Shown here: positions 9,531-18,938 of the stretch, in pieces
How the letters are laid out: every line of letters begins with the position of its first letter
Numbering within the stretch: the stretch's first letter is position 1
Assembly (NCBI RefSeq): GCF_003362805.1
Contig: NZ_QNQT01000002.1
Coordinates: 372,001-436,000, forward strand
Direction of reading: 5' to 3'
Length of the DNA: 64,000 nt
Source of the DNA: Neobacillus piezotolerans
GTDB lineage: Bacteria > Bacillota > Bacilli > Bacillales > Cytobacillaceae
The notes under the pieces: generated by a model
The model's input: the letters and a program-made list of their open reading frames with translations, nothing else
What the model was told of the DNA's origin: nothing
The model's database searches: none
Program-made: the position numbers and the translations under genes

Positions 9531-11420
9531 CTATTTGTGTGGCTTCTCCGCCGCCTTCACAGTCCCGTTATCGAATATTCTCCCAATATAGTCATTCTCC
9601 AACAGAAGTGTGGAAATCCGGATATCCTTGTAAATCGAATCATAGCCTGCACGGCATAGTTGGACATCAGTTTTTTTGCCAGTTCGGTTGTCAATGCAGA
9701 TTCCCTTTTCAAATACGCCTTCATGCGACGCCATGTAATCATATTCATCCGAAAAGAAAGAATAGCGGGTTGTTTCAAACGCGAAACCAGTAATCCTTTT
9801 ATGGTTCGCATCAAGCGTCGTACCGAGCTGGACGAGCTGGTCGTCAATCCCCAGCAGGGCGGTAAGCGTCGGGTAGATATCCATCTGGCTGCCGGTTCCT
9901 CCATTCACCACCGGTTCTGTCTGCCCGGGATGGTGGATGATTAACGGGATATTGAACCTTGTTTTTAAATCAAAATTAACGCCCAACAGGTTCCGCAGCT
10001 CTTCTTCATCGGTTGGAAGCGGCCCATAGTGGTCCCCATAGACCACAAAGATTGAGTCATCCCAAATGTTTTCCTCTTTTAACTCTGCAATGAATTCACC
10101 AAGCGCATCGTCAAAATAACGGATGCTTTGCAGGTAATTGCCCGTTGCAGTGCCTTCAAGCCCGGATGGAAGTGTGAGATATTGGTATTTTTCATCAAGA
10201 ATGAATGGCCGGTGGCTTGTGAGTGAAACGATAAAATTAAAGAAAGGCTTTGATTCCTGTTTATACATCGCTGTCATTTGATGAAAGATGCTTTTATCCG
10301 AAATGCCAAGCCCGATAATTTCATCATCTTTTATTTCGGGATGGCCCCGATAATAAAAATCGCCATATCCCTGGTTTTTATAGGCAGTTTGCCTGTTCCA
10401 GAATTCAGGAGTATTGCCGTGTGTGACACTCGTCGAATAGCCATACTGGTTCAGTAAATCCGGAAGGGAGAGATACTGGTTGTTCGGATAACCTTTATAT
10501 GCTCCGATATACCCAATCGGATACAGGGAATTGTTTGCGACGAACTCCGCGTCGGATGTATTCCCCCTTCCAATCTGCAGGTACGTGTTCGGATAATAGT
10601 GGCTTTCATTTATTAGCCTATTCAGGTTGGGGGTGATTTCCTGTCCTCCGACCTGCAGGCCGATCGGGAAAGTGTTCAATGATTCTGCCTGCACCATAAT
10701 GATGTTTTTCCCTTTGAACTTTCCGAAGTATGGGGATCCTTTTTGGATTTCCTGCCTGCTTTTAAACGTATCGCGGATCTCTTCTATGCTCTTTGTTTGA
10801 AGGAGGGCTTGTTTAAAATACGCCTTTTTATACACATTCCAGCCAATGTCATACATATGGGCAGGGATAACGCCACCCAGCGAAATTTTATACTGGTCGG
10901 AGTAGGTGAATTTAAAGGCGGTCAACGAGATTCCGAGAAGAATAGACAACCCCAAGGACAGGATTGCAAGCCCTGGCTTTTTCCACTGAGCCGGTCCCTT
11001 CCTTTTTGCAAAAAAGAAAAACACGACCGCGGCCAAAGGGACGTCAATCCAGTATAGGAAATCCCAGCCGCTGATTAATGAAATAATTGAGGATCGGATG
11101 TCCTTCAGCTGCCCGGCCTGGGCCAGAAGTTCTATGCGGATAATCGCATTATAATAACGCTGGTACATGACATCGGCATAGAGCAGCAGGCTGGCCAATG
11201 TGTAAAGCATACTGGCTGAAGCAATTGCAATAAACTTGCGTTTTATCAATAAAAGGCTCGCAACGATGGCCGCGAAGCCGAGGGATGATAGGTAAATTAA
11301 CGCATAGCTGGGTGACAGGCCGGTTTCTTTTACAAAAAGAAGGGTTTTCCCGGTCCATGGCAGAGCGAGCAGCAAACACAATAGGATCATAGAAGAATAT
11401 TTTTTAAGAATGGTTAACAA
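9531..11420 (-). CDS. LTA synthase family protein (phosphoglycerol transferase)
   Basis: A polytopic membrane enzyme of the LtaS/YfnI/YqgS/YvgJ family, which moves glycerol-phosphate from phosphatidylglycerol to lipoteichoic acid or its primer. Five hydrophobic segments fill residues 1-190, and a sulfatase-like extracellular domain follows. Visible sites are NIIMVQAESLN (first metal ligand), the GNTSDAEF loop with the nucleophilic Thr near residue 287, and FVVYGDHYGP near the C terminus. About 630 residues is the normal length. The start is TTG 11420 with GGAGGAG 7-8 bases upstream. It is divergent from the UshA-type gene and shares the repeat boxes at 11493. Which paralogue of B. subtilis it matches is not clear. 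Confidence 0.9.
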   Translation of the reverse strand: MLTILKKYSSMILLCLLLALPWTGKTLLFVKETGLSPSYALIYLSSLGFAAIVASLLLIKRKFIAIASASMLYTLASLLLYADVMYQRYYNAIIRIELLAQAGQLKDIRSSIISLISGWDFLYWIDVPLAAVVFFFFAKRKGPAQWKKPGLAILSLGLSILLGISLTAFKFTYSDQYKISLGGVIPAHMYDIGWNVYKKAYFKQALLQTKSIEEIRDTFKSRQEIQKGSPYFGKFKGKNIIMVQAESLNTFPIGLQVGGQEITPNLNRLINESHYYPNTYLQIGRGNTSDAEFVANNSLYPIGYIGAYKGYPNNQYLSLPDLLNQYGYSTSVTHGNTPEFWNRQTAYKNQGYGDFYYRGHPEIKDDEIIGLGISDKSIFHQMTAMYKQESKPFFNFIVSLTSHRPFILDEKYQYLTLPSGLEGTATGNYLQSIRYFDDALGEFIAELKEENIWDDSIFVVYGDHYGPLPTDEEELRNLLGVNFDLKTRFNIPLIIHHPGQTEPVVNGGTGSQMDIYPTLTALLGIDDQLVQLGTTLDANHKRITGFAFETTRYSFFSDEYDYMASHEGVFEKGICIDNRTGKKTDVQLCRAGYDSIYKDIRISTLLLENDYIGRIFDNGTVKAAEKPHK

Positions 11421-11492
11421 ATCTACACTCCTCCAGCTATTAAAACAATAGCCTTATTTAATTAGTTATTATAGCAGAAATCCGTTTAAAAA

Positions 11493-11518
11493 TTTACAGG
11501 AAATTTACAATTTTAACA
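11493..11518. promoter_or_regulatory. Direct-repeat operator resembling a WalR/PhoP box
   Basis: TTTACA occurs at 11493 and 11504, exactly 11 bases apart, with TTAACA at 11513. Read on the minus strand this is TGTAAA-N5-TGTAAA, a match to the WalR consensus TGTWAH-N5-TGTWAH; read on the plus strand it resembles a PhoP box. It lies between an LTA-synthase-like gene and a nucleotidase gene, both plausible targets of those regulators. Confidence 0.5.
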
Positions 11519-11631
11519 AATGGGAATTTTTGTCGAAATAGTGTTAAGATTTACAAAAAATGAAGGACTTTCCTCTTAATTTTCGCTATAATTGGAGTGT
11601 TTGAGAATACATACTTGTTAGGGGGAGCAGA

Positions 11632-13482
11632 ATGAAAAACATGAAAAAAGGGCTAATCGCCCTCGTTTCAGCAGTCGTTGTCGGCTCGGGATTCGGTTTG
11701 AATTTCGCATCGCCAGTTGAAACCGCACAGGCAGCATCGAAGAAGATTACCATTCTCCACACAAACGACTCGCACGGGCGGGTTGAGGAATCTTCCGCCG
11801 ACGGAATGGGATTTGCGAAAATTTCGACTCTCGTAAAACAATATGAGGCGCAAAATCCAAATACCCTTCTGCTTGATGCGGGGGATACATTCCACGGTAC
11901 GACCTTTGCCACTTTGGAAAAAGGGGAGAGCATTGCCAAGGTTTTGAATGCTGTAGGTTATGACGGCATGGCTGCAGGCAATCATGATTTCAACTACGGT
12001 TATCAGACTTTGCTGGAATTGACCAAGAAAGTCAATTTCCCAGTGTTGTCGGCCAACGTGAGGAAGAAATCGGATAATTCCCAGATTCTTCAGCCATATG
12101 AAATAAAAGAAGTGGACGGAATCAAGGTAGGCATATTCGGGTTGTCGACTCCTGAAACACATTATAAGACCCACCCGAAAAACGTTGAAGGCCTTCAGTT
12201 CACAGATCCGGTTGAGGAAGCAAAGGCGATGGTTGCCGAGCTAAAATCGAAAAACGTAGATGTAATTGTCGCGGTTACCCACTTGGGCATTGATGCTTCA
12301 AGTACCGATACTTCCATTAAGGTTGCCAAGGGCGCGCCAGGGATCGATTTGATTGTTGACGGCCACAGCCACTCGACACTTGTCGAAGGCTTGAAAGAGG
12401 GCAATGATACCCTGATTGTCAGCGCGGGTGAATATACGAAAAACCTTGGTGTAGTTGAACTTACATTTGAAGGAAATAAGCTTGTTGATAAAAAAGCCCA
12501 CCTGATTACAAAGGAACAGGCGAAAGATGTTACACCTGACCCTGCAATCTTGGACGTTGTTAAAAAAGTAAAGGATAGCCAGAAGGAAATCCTTTCGCAG
12601 GTAATCGGCGAAACGGGCGTTGTCCTTGACGGGGAGCGCTCCCAGGTGCGTGGCGGCGAAACAAACCTTGGAAACCTAATCACCGATGCGATGATTGATT
12701 TAACAGGTGCTGACATTGCGATTACAAATGGCGGCGGTATCCGCGCGTCCATCCCTGTCGGCAAGATTACAAAAGGCCATGTAATCACAGTACTTCCATT
12801 TGGAAACTACATTGTCACAAAGAAGCTTACGGGCGCACAAATCAAGGCAGGCATTGAAAATGGCGTTGATTCCTACCCTGAACCAAAGGGCGCGTTCCCT
12901 CATATTGGAGGAATGTCTTTCGCAATCGATGTTACTCGTGAAAAAGGCGATCGGGTACATTCTTTGAAGGTCAACGGCAAGCCAATGGAAATGGACAAAG
13001 AATACCTCGTTGCAACGAATGACTTTATGGCAGCTGGCGGAGACGAATATACGAGCTTCAAGGACAGCCCGATTGTAAATGAATTCCCTGCCCTTGATGA
13101 AGCGCTAATGAATTATATTGGAAAGCGAGGCGTCCTGAACAGGAAAGTTGAAGGGCGCATTGTAGCCAAGACCGTAGAGGAAGTAAAGAAAGAAGAAGAG
13201 TTGCTGAACAGGCCTGTCCCTGTTGTTTACTGGGATGGAACACTGATGAAGAGGAACCAGATTGGCCGGATTTCCATTCTTCATTCCGTGAACCTGATGA
13301 AGTTTGACGCTGACGGAAATGCGGTTGTTGTCCGTGAGCTTAAAGCAGGTGAGCGTTACCGTGTGTATAGTTATAACGGAACGTACGGCGTGGGCGCTGG
13401 CTACTTCATTAGCGACAATGGTGCGAACACACGTTACGAAACACCGTCCAAGCATAAACTAGCTCTTTTAAGGGCCAATTAA
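11632..13482 (+). CDS. Secreted 5'-nucleotidase/UDP-sugar hydrolase (UshA type) with C-terminal surface module
   Basis: Predicted extracellular hydrolase of nucleotides and possibly UDP-sugars. Signal peptide of about 34 residues (ending AQAASK). The metallophosphatase domain carries LHTNDSHGR, LLDAGDTFHG, AGNHDFNYG and VDGHSHSTL; the 5'-nucleotidase C domain carries GETNLGNLITDAM and ITNGGGIRASIP, the nucleotide-binding signature. Residues 531-616 are the shared module (YWDGTLMKRNQIGR, KAGERYRVYSY, GVGAGYFIS, YETPSKHKL). AGGGGGAGC precedes ATG 11632. It is a paralogue in architecture of the CpdB-type gene at 7180. The gene stands alone between the divergent LTA-synthase gene and a terminator. 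Confidence 0.93.
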   Translation: MKNMKKGLIALVSAVVVGSGFGLNFASPVETAQAASKKITILHTNDSHGRVEESSADGMGFAKISTLVKQYEAQNPNTLLLDAGDTFHGTTFATLEKGESIAKVLNAVGYDGMAAGNHDFNYGYQTLLELTKKVNFPVLSANVRKKSDNSQILQPYEIKEVDGIKVGIFGLSTPETHYKTHPKNVEGLQFTDPVEEAKAMVAELKSKNVDVIVAVTHLGIDASSTDTSIKVAKGAPGIDLIVDGHSHSTLVEGLKEGNDTLIVSAGEYTKNLGVVELTFEGNKLVDKKAHLITKEQAKDVTPDPAILDVVKKVKDSQKEILSQVIGETGVVLDGERSQVRGGETNLGNLITDAMIDLTGADIAITNGGGIRASIPVGKITKGHVITVLPFGNYIVTKKLTGAQIKAGIENGVDSYPEPKGAFPHIGGMSFAIDVTREKGDRVHSLKVNGKPMEMDKEYLVATNDFMAAGGDEYTSFKDSPIVNEFPALDEALMNYIGKRGVLNRKVEGRIVAKTVEEVKKEEELLNRPVPVVYWDGTLMKRNQIGRISILHSVNLMKFDADGNAVVVRELKAGERYRVYSYNGTYGVGAGYFISDNGANTRYETPSKHKLALLRAN

Positions 13483-13495
13483 ATATGTATTGAAT

Positions 13496-13530
13496 GGACC
13501 GTCCTGTATATTGGGACGGTTCCTTTTTTG
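13496..13530 (+). terminator. Terminator after the UshA-type gene
   Basis: ACCGTCC pairs with GGACGGT around a 9-base loop, with extra pairing at the base of the stem, then TTCCTTTTTTG. Confidence 0.8.
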
Positions 13531-13742
13531 TTTTTTAAAAAATTATGGAAAACTGCTTTGGGGTTTTTCTTAAAAATTTATAGTTAAAAATGAAACTATT
13601 CTCCTTTTCGCTGAGTCTATATAAATAGTAAACTATGGAAATGGAGAGATTTTTTTCATCAACGGGGGGTTCTCAAGTGGGATGCCCTGTCTCCATTCCT
13701 TTTTTATTTGCAAGCGAAAAAGATGAGAAAGCGGGGGGTCCT

Positions 13743-16700
13743 ATGAAAAAGTGGTTTAGGAAATCCGGACTTGCGGTAGTTGGTACAACGCTTGTGGCGG
13801 CAAGCCTGCTTACAGGCCCGGTACATGCGACAACGGTGAAATACAATGATTTTACGTCAAGCCCTACTGGCTTTGTGAGCCAGGCGCAAATGAAGGCTCA
13901 AAAAGATGGGGAGAAGGCGCTGAGCGATGATACGCTGATCATCAAATTTAATAAGCCTTTGACCCTGTCCGAACACCGTTACGCGGGCGGGACGCCTGTG
14001 AAGCAAATCGAAGGCCTCGATTATACGGTTGTAAAGGTGAAGAATAAAAAAGATTTCGATAAGGCAATCAGTAGGTACAGGGAAAACACGAAAGTGGCGG
14101 CAGTTATGCCGAGTGCCTTGTACAGGCCGCTTGGGATTGAGGATCCAAAGGCAGCGAGTCAGTATCAAGTGAACATGCTTAATTTGGCAAAGGCTCAGTC
14201 TCTTGCGGGGAAATACCAGGTTACCGTTGCTGTCATCGATCAGGGAATCGATCCGAATCACCCGGATTTGAAAGGGAAACTGCTTCCGAGCTATAACACC
14301 GTTTCCCCGATGAACCAGGGAACGCCGGATTTCCATGGCACGCATGTGGCAGGGATTATCGCGGCGGCAAAGGATAACGGGATTGGCGGATACGGCGTGA
14401 ACCCCAATGCAAAAATTTTGCCAATCGACGTTTTTGACCGGGCTTGGGGGGCATCCGATTTTGCAATCGCCGAGGGCATTCTTTATGCGATAAACAAAGG
14501 AGCGAAGGTTATTAATATGAGCCTTGGTGGTTCGATGCCTTCCCCATTAATTGAGGATGCAGTTAAAAAAGCACTTGAGAAAAATATTGTCGTTATTGCG
14601 GCGGCAGGAAACACGGGAAATGATATGCTAAGCTACCCGGCGGCCTATGAAGGTGTTATATCTGTAGGGAATGTCAACAGCCAGAAAAAGCTTTCGGCGT
14701 CATCTTCCTATGGCCCTTCGGTCGATGTGGTTGCTCCAGGAGAGGACATTTACAGCACGATTTATGAATATGAACGCAAATCGAGTTACCGAAAACTGAC
14801 TGGCACCTCGATGGCCGCGCCAATGGTCGCGGGCGCTGCTTCACTTCTGTTATCAAAATATCCGTTGCTGACCCCCTACCAGGTCGAGTATATTCTTGAG
14901 CATACTGCCGAGGACCTTGGTGAGAAGGGGTTTGACGTTAAATATGGAAACGGGCTTATTAACCCTGTTGCAGCTTTGCAATTTGATATGAAAAAACTTC
15001 CCAACATTGTGAAGAAAGCCTATACAGAAAAAGAATTGAAGGAGAAAGCTCAGCCTGTTTCACTCGGCAAGGAGACAAAGCTTTCAGGTAATATTACCGC
15101 TGCCTATGAGGAGAAATGGTATAAGTCAGATGTGGAAAAAGGTGACAATCTCCAGTTCATTCTTGATGGCGGGTCGCAGTTTGATTTTAAATTGATGATC
15201 CACATGTATTCCGCTTCGGAAAAACTGATGATTGATGTCAATAAGGTCCGTGAAGGAGTAAAGGAAGGAAGATTCTTCGAAGCGCCTTTCAGCGGAACCG
15301 TCCTTTTCGGAGTAAAAGAAGTCAATGGAAGCTATGATGATTCCGCGAAGGGCGGTTCGAAATTCAGCCTTACTGTACAAAAGGCCGACGAGTTGCCGGT
15401 GGATGAGTCTTCCCTTGATAAGCCGATTGCAATCGAGCTTCCATACGATAGCGGCAGCACACCTCTGCACCTGCTTGGCAAAGACGGCGATGACGACTAT
15501 TACAAGTTTTCTGTCAAAGAATCCCAGGCAGTAAGAATTGAGCTTTCAGGAGTGCCTGGCACCGATACGACCATCGGCCTTTATACAGCTGATATGTTCT
15601 TCCCGCCAGACTTTGACAAACTTCCGGCAGAGGAGCAGAAAACGATTCTTGACGGACTCGCATCCGGAGACATGAAGGTCGATCCAATGCTATACAGCAA
15701 CAGGGGCGCCCATGGCGCGGGTGAAAGCCTCAACTTTACCGCCGGCCCGGAAATGACTTATATCGTGAAAGTGTCGAATAAAATTGATCCTAATTATTTT
15801 ATGATGTACGATTTCTTCTTCAACCCGGGTCTGATGTCCAAAGATCAAGTAGCGGAGCCGTCGCTTGTTCCATACAAGCTCAAAGTGGATGGGAAGGTAT
15901 TCCCTGCAGATGAAGACATGTTCCCATTCATGGGTCGCGGCAAAGAGGAAACAAGCGAAAGCCCTGGGGAACAGAAAAAGGAAATGGAAGTTGGCCCAAC
16001 TGAAGGCGGGGAAGATGAATTCCTGAGAATGATCAAGGAAGGTTCCCAGCCATATGAGATTGGCGCACAAGCCGGTGGCTATTTGCAAATGATGGAGGAT
16101 GAGGACTGGTTCCAGACAACTCCTTCCGAAACAGGCATTTACCAGTTTGCTTTTTCAGAAAAAGGCTTTACGGTTCCGTTAATTAGTATATTTAAGATTA
16201 TCGAGGAAAAGGATTACAATGGAAAGCCAATGAAATATTTGGCCCAGATTGGTTCCAATATGACGTGGGACTGGGCGGGGATAAGGATGGATCCTTCCCT
16301 CTATACAGGGCTAAGGAAAGGTGAAACATACTATATTAAAGTGAACTCGAATTATTATACAGGTGAAATGTCCTTCGATCCGTACCAGTTTACATCAACG
16401 TTATTGTTTGCCAACCCGCAGGATCAATACGAAGACAATGATAAGCCGGAAAATGTCCGAAACCTCCCGGCTGGTACAGTCGAAGGGAATTTTGCGATGC
16501 CGTTCGACCAGGATTATTTCTATTTCGAATCAAAAACGGATGCAATATACGGCGTAACGTTTGGGACGAAGGCAATTGACCCCGCTGCTTCCAGCAAGTA
16601 TCCGAAAGAGCTGGTCAACCCGATTTTCGGGATGGTGGTCGTAGTGGAGGACACGAATAAAAACCGGAAGCTTGATGAAGAGGAATACAGGAAGGGCCAG

Positions 16701-17231
16701 TACATTGACCGCGGCGCGTTATCCGGAAACACATATGGATCGTTCAAAGCAGGCAAGAACAAGAATTATATCATGCTTGTAAGTGGTTATATAGACGGTC
16801 CGGTTCCGCTTTCCCTTCTTCCTTATCAATTGAAGGTAGCTCCGGTAAACACGGTGGACGAAGACAAGGGGTCCGTCGTGAAGAACAACATTCCTTCTAA
16901 ACCGCTAAAGTTTGCGGTAAACGGAAAGAATGGGTTAAAGGCTGTTGGTTACTTGAATGCAGGTGTTGCTTATGGGGACGAAGATTGGTATGAACTGAAG
17001 CTGGCGAAGGATTCAAAAGGGAAAATTGAATTCGCGGCAGGAATCGAAGTTGATAGTATCATCTCCCTTTATAAGGATGGAAAGCTGATCGCACAGGCGG
17101 ATTATTATCCGGAAGGCGACGCGGAAGTCCTGAGCTTTTCCCTAAAAAAGGGTACGTATCATATTAAGGTCAGGGATGCCTTTGGAAACTCGACAATAAA
17201 TCCATACACCCTGACTGTGAAATTCCAATAA
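13743..17231 (+). CDS. Secreted subtilisin-family serine protease with C-terminal beta-domains
   Basis: A large extracellular S8 protease. Start ATG 13743 is chosen because GGGGGG lies just upstream and it gives a clean signal peptide (MKKWFRKSGL to PVHA); an ATG at 13635 would add 36 residues without signal character. A propeptide at about 45-130 (LIIKFNKPL to VAAVMPSALYRP) is an intramolecular chaperone/inhibitor. The catalytic triad is Asp166 (AVIDQGIDPNHPD), His198 (FHGTHVAG) and Ser356 (TGTSMAAPM). Beyond residue 430 come four or five repeats of the bacterial pre-peptidase C type, each with a DxDDYYKF or DEDWF-like motif and a YxxKV strand. It lacks the shared surface module. It may process neighbouring exported proteins, but this is inference. 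Confidence 0.9.
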   Translation: MKKWFRKSGLAVVGTTLVAASLLTGPVHATTVKYNDFTSSPTGFVSQAQMKAQKDGEKALSDDTLIIKFNKPLTLSEHRYAGGTPVKQIEGLDYTVVKVKNKKDFDKAISRYRENTKVAAVMPSALYRPLGIEDPKAASQYQVNMLNLAKAQSLAGKYQVTVAVIDQGIDPNHPDLKGKLLPSYNTVSPMNQGTPDFHGTHVAGIIAAAKDNGIGGYGVNPNAKILPIDVFDRAWGASDFAIAEGILYAINKGAKVINMSLGGSMPSPLIEDAVKKALEKNIVVIAAAGNTGNDMLSYPAAYEGVISVGNVNSQKKLSASSSYGPSVDVVAPGEDIYSTIYEYERKSSYRKLTGTSMAAPMVAGAASLLLSKYPLLTPYQVEYILEHTAEDLGEKGFDVKYGNGLINPVAALQFDMKKLPNIVKKAYTEKELKEKAQPVSLGKETKLSGNITAAYEEKWYKSDVEKGDNLQFILDGGSQFDFKLMIHMYSASEKLMIDVNKVREGVKEGRFFEAPFSGTVLFGVKEVNGSYDDSAKGGSKFSLTVQKADELPVDESSLDKPIAIELPYDSGSTPLHLLGKDGDDDYYKFSVKESQAVRIELSGVPGTDTTIGLYTADMFFPPDFDKLPAEEQKTILDGLASGDMKVDPMLYSNRGAHGAGESLNFTAGPEMTYIVKVSNKIDPNYFMMYDFFFNPGLMSKDQVAEPSLVPYKLKVDGKVFPADEDMFPFMGRGKEETSESPGEQKKEMEVGPTEGGEDEFLRMIKEGSQPYEIGAQAGGYLQMMEDEDWFQTTPSETGIYQFAFSEKGFTVPLISIFKIIEEKDYNGKPMKYLAQIGSNMTWDWAGIRMDPSLYTGLRKGETYYIKVNSNYYTGEMSFDPYQFTSTLLFANPQDQYEDNDKPENVRNLPAGTVEGNFAMPFDQDYFYFESKTDAIYGVTFGTKAIDPAASSKYPKELVNPIFGMVVVVEDTNKNRKLDEEEYRKGQYIDRGALSGNTYGSFKAGKNKNYIMLVSGYIDGPVPLSLLPYQLKVAPVNTVDEDKGSVVKNNIPSKPLKFAVNGKNGLKAVGYLNAGVAYGDEDWYELKLAKDSKGKIEFAAGIEVDSIISLYKDGKLIAQADYYPEGDAEVLSFSLKKGTYHIKVRDAFGNSTINPYTLTVKFQ

Positions 17232-17239
17232 TTGATGTG

Positions 17240-17272
17240 CCGGGGCCAGCAAGTTAGGCCCTGGTTTTATTT
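17240..17272 (+). terminator. Terminator after the protease gene
   Basis: CCGGGGCC and GGCCCTGG pair (one G-T) around an 9-base loop, then TTTTATTTT. Confidence 0.8.
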
Positions 17273-17452
17273 TGCATAAAGACTCATTCTTGGAAAAATA
17301 AGGTTTAAATACCAATATATTTTTTCCTTGATTTCACCAAAAGTTCAAAAACAGCGGGCCCATTTTCCTAAAAAATGACTAAAGTCCCTCTATACGGTAG
17401 AAAGCCAAACTACTAAAATGAGGTGGTACAAAAAAGAAAAAGGGGAATGGGA

Positions 17453-18694
17453 ATGAACGTAAAGAGAAAGTTGCTTAAGGTGGCTGCTTCGGCATTCATG
17501 CTCAGCACCGCCTTTTATTTAGCGCCGGCCGAAAAGGGGAAGGCCGCCGAGTTGTGCACCGGGATTTCAGCAGGATCAGTCGTTCAATGGGATGGCGAAG
17601 AATTGAAGCTTGGCCAGATTGGAAGGCTTATAGTCATTCAAGACACGCCGCTTTTTAAACTGAATGACGACAGCAGGCAGTTTACTAGAATCCTAAAAGC
17701 AGGTGAGACTTATAGGATTTATGCCTTCAAACCTGGCATGCTGAGTGTCGGCGGAGGTTACTATGTTGACCGTGATGCGAGGGTAAACTACGAAACGCCT
17801 TCGAAAACGAAGCTTGGCCAGTTGGAATGCAAAAAGACGGCGATTGCCGAAAGTAAAACCCCGGTCGAACTAACCGATTCTAGGACAAGCATTATTGATA
17901 AGCTTGGTACGGAAAAGCGTATTAGCGCAAATGAATACGGAACATCCTGGTACACCTATCAAAAGGCTTACAGGAATTTCTATATGATCAGCTATGTAAA
18001 TGGCAAGATTGGCGCGCTTTACACAATGGATAGCGGATTCCAAATCGGGAATGTAAAAGTGGGAATGGCCCGCGATTCAATAAAAGCGGCGCTTGGAAAT
18101 CCCGTTGAAGGAATTTTAAAGGGGGATATCAGTTATTCCACCCGTAATGATAGTGAACAGGAAACCTTCTACAGGAATGGTTTTTATATAACCGTATTTT
18201 ATGATATTCATAACTACGGTAAAGTAACTGCCTTGCAGGTAGTTTCGAGTGATGTGGAGAACAGGAAGGCCGGATTTTACGGGCCATCTTCCACATCATT
18301 GCAGCAGGCATTCGAGCTTCAGTTATTTGACCTTGTCAATGCTGAACGCGTCAGAAAAGGCCTGCCGGCTTTGGCCTGGAGTGAGAAAGCAAGGGCATCG
18401 TCGAGGAGCCACTCACTTGATATGGCTGCAAATAATTTCTTCAGCCATACGAACCTCCGCGGACAAGACCCATTCGAAAGGATGAGGGCGTCAGGAATTG
18501 TCTACCAGGCTGCAGGTGAAAACATTGCGATGGGCTATGCTAGCAGTATCTTGGCACATGAAGGCTTGATGAATTCTCTTGGCCACCGGAAAAATATCCT
18601 GAGTGGAAGTTATTCGTATTTGGGGACCGGGGTACAATTCCAGGCGGGGACAATGCGTCCTTATTATACGCAAAACTTTTATAAACCTTATTAA
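17453..18694 (+). CDS. Secreted CAP-domain (SCP/PR-1) protein with N-terminal surface module
   Basis: Function unknown; CAP proteins of Bacillus (YlbC, YkwD type) are secreted and linked to the envelope or spores. Start ATG 17453 has AAAGGGGAA about 8 bases upstream and begins a signal peptide (to GKAA, residue 32); a GTG at 17423 lacks such support. Residues 42-123 are the shared module (WDGEELKLGQIGR, KAGETYRIYAF, SVGGGYYVD, YETPSKTKL), framed by Cys35 and a Cys just after the module. A CAP-associated domain follows (IGNVKVGMARDSIKAALG, about 195-215). The CAP domain is C-terminal: HSLDMAANNFFSHTNLRGQ, AGENIAMG and GHRKNIL. It is monocistronic. Confidence 0.9.
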   Translation: MNVKRKLLKVAASAFMLSTAFYLAPAEKGKAAELCTGISAGSVVQWDGEELKLGQIGRLIVIQDTPLFKLNDDSRQFTRILKAGETYRIYAFKPGMLSVGGGYYVDRDARVNYETPSKTKLGQLECKKTAIAESKTPVELTDSRTSIIDKLGTEKRISANEYGTSWYTYQKAYRNFYMISYVNGKIGALYTMDSGFQIGNVKVGMARDSIKAALGNPVEGILKGDISYSTRNDSEQETFYRNGFYITVFYDIHNYGKVTALQVVSSDVENRKAGFYGPSSTSLQQAFELQLFDLVNAERVRKGLPALAWSEKARASSRSHSLDMAANNFFSHTNLRGQDPFERMRASGIVYQAAGENIAMGYASSILAHEGLMNSLGHRKNILSGSYSYLGTGVQFQAGTMRPYYTQNFYKPY

Positions 18695-18720
18695 TGCCGA
18701 GGTTTGCTAAATACATCCGA

Positions 18721-18752
18721 GTGCCCGGAATTCTCTCCGGGCATTATTTTTG
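18721..18752 (+). terminator. Terminator after the CAP gene
   Basis: TGCCCGG and CCGGGCA pair around a short loop and are followed by TTATTTTT. Confidence 0.85.
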
Positions 18753-18938
18753 GGAATGGTCAATAATGCGGACCTTATGGTTATTTTTACTATATAAATG
18801 AATCGTTTTTCCTAGAAAATGCACGGTAAATAAATTCAAACCGGTACTATATTTCCAATTTTGTAGAAATAGAGGCATTCGTGGCAGGATTTGTCGTATA
18901 CTAGATAAAGAATGTTTGAGAGATGAAGGGAGAGACAA

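Noticed and set aside
13635-13742. Longer N terminus for the subtilisin-like protease
   Set aside because: The extra 36 residues would precede a perfect signal peptide; the ATG at 13743 has the better ribosome site.
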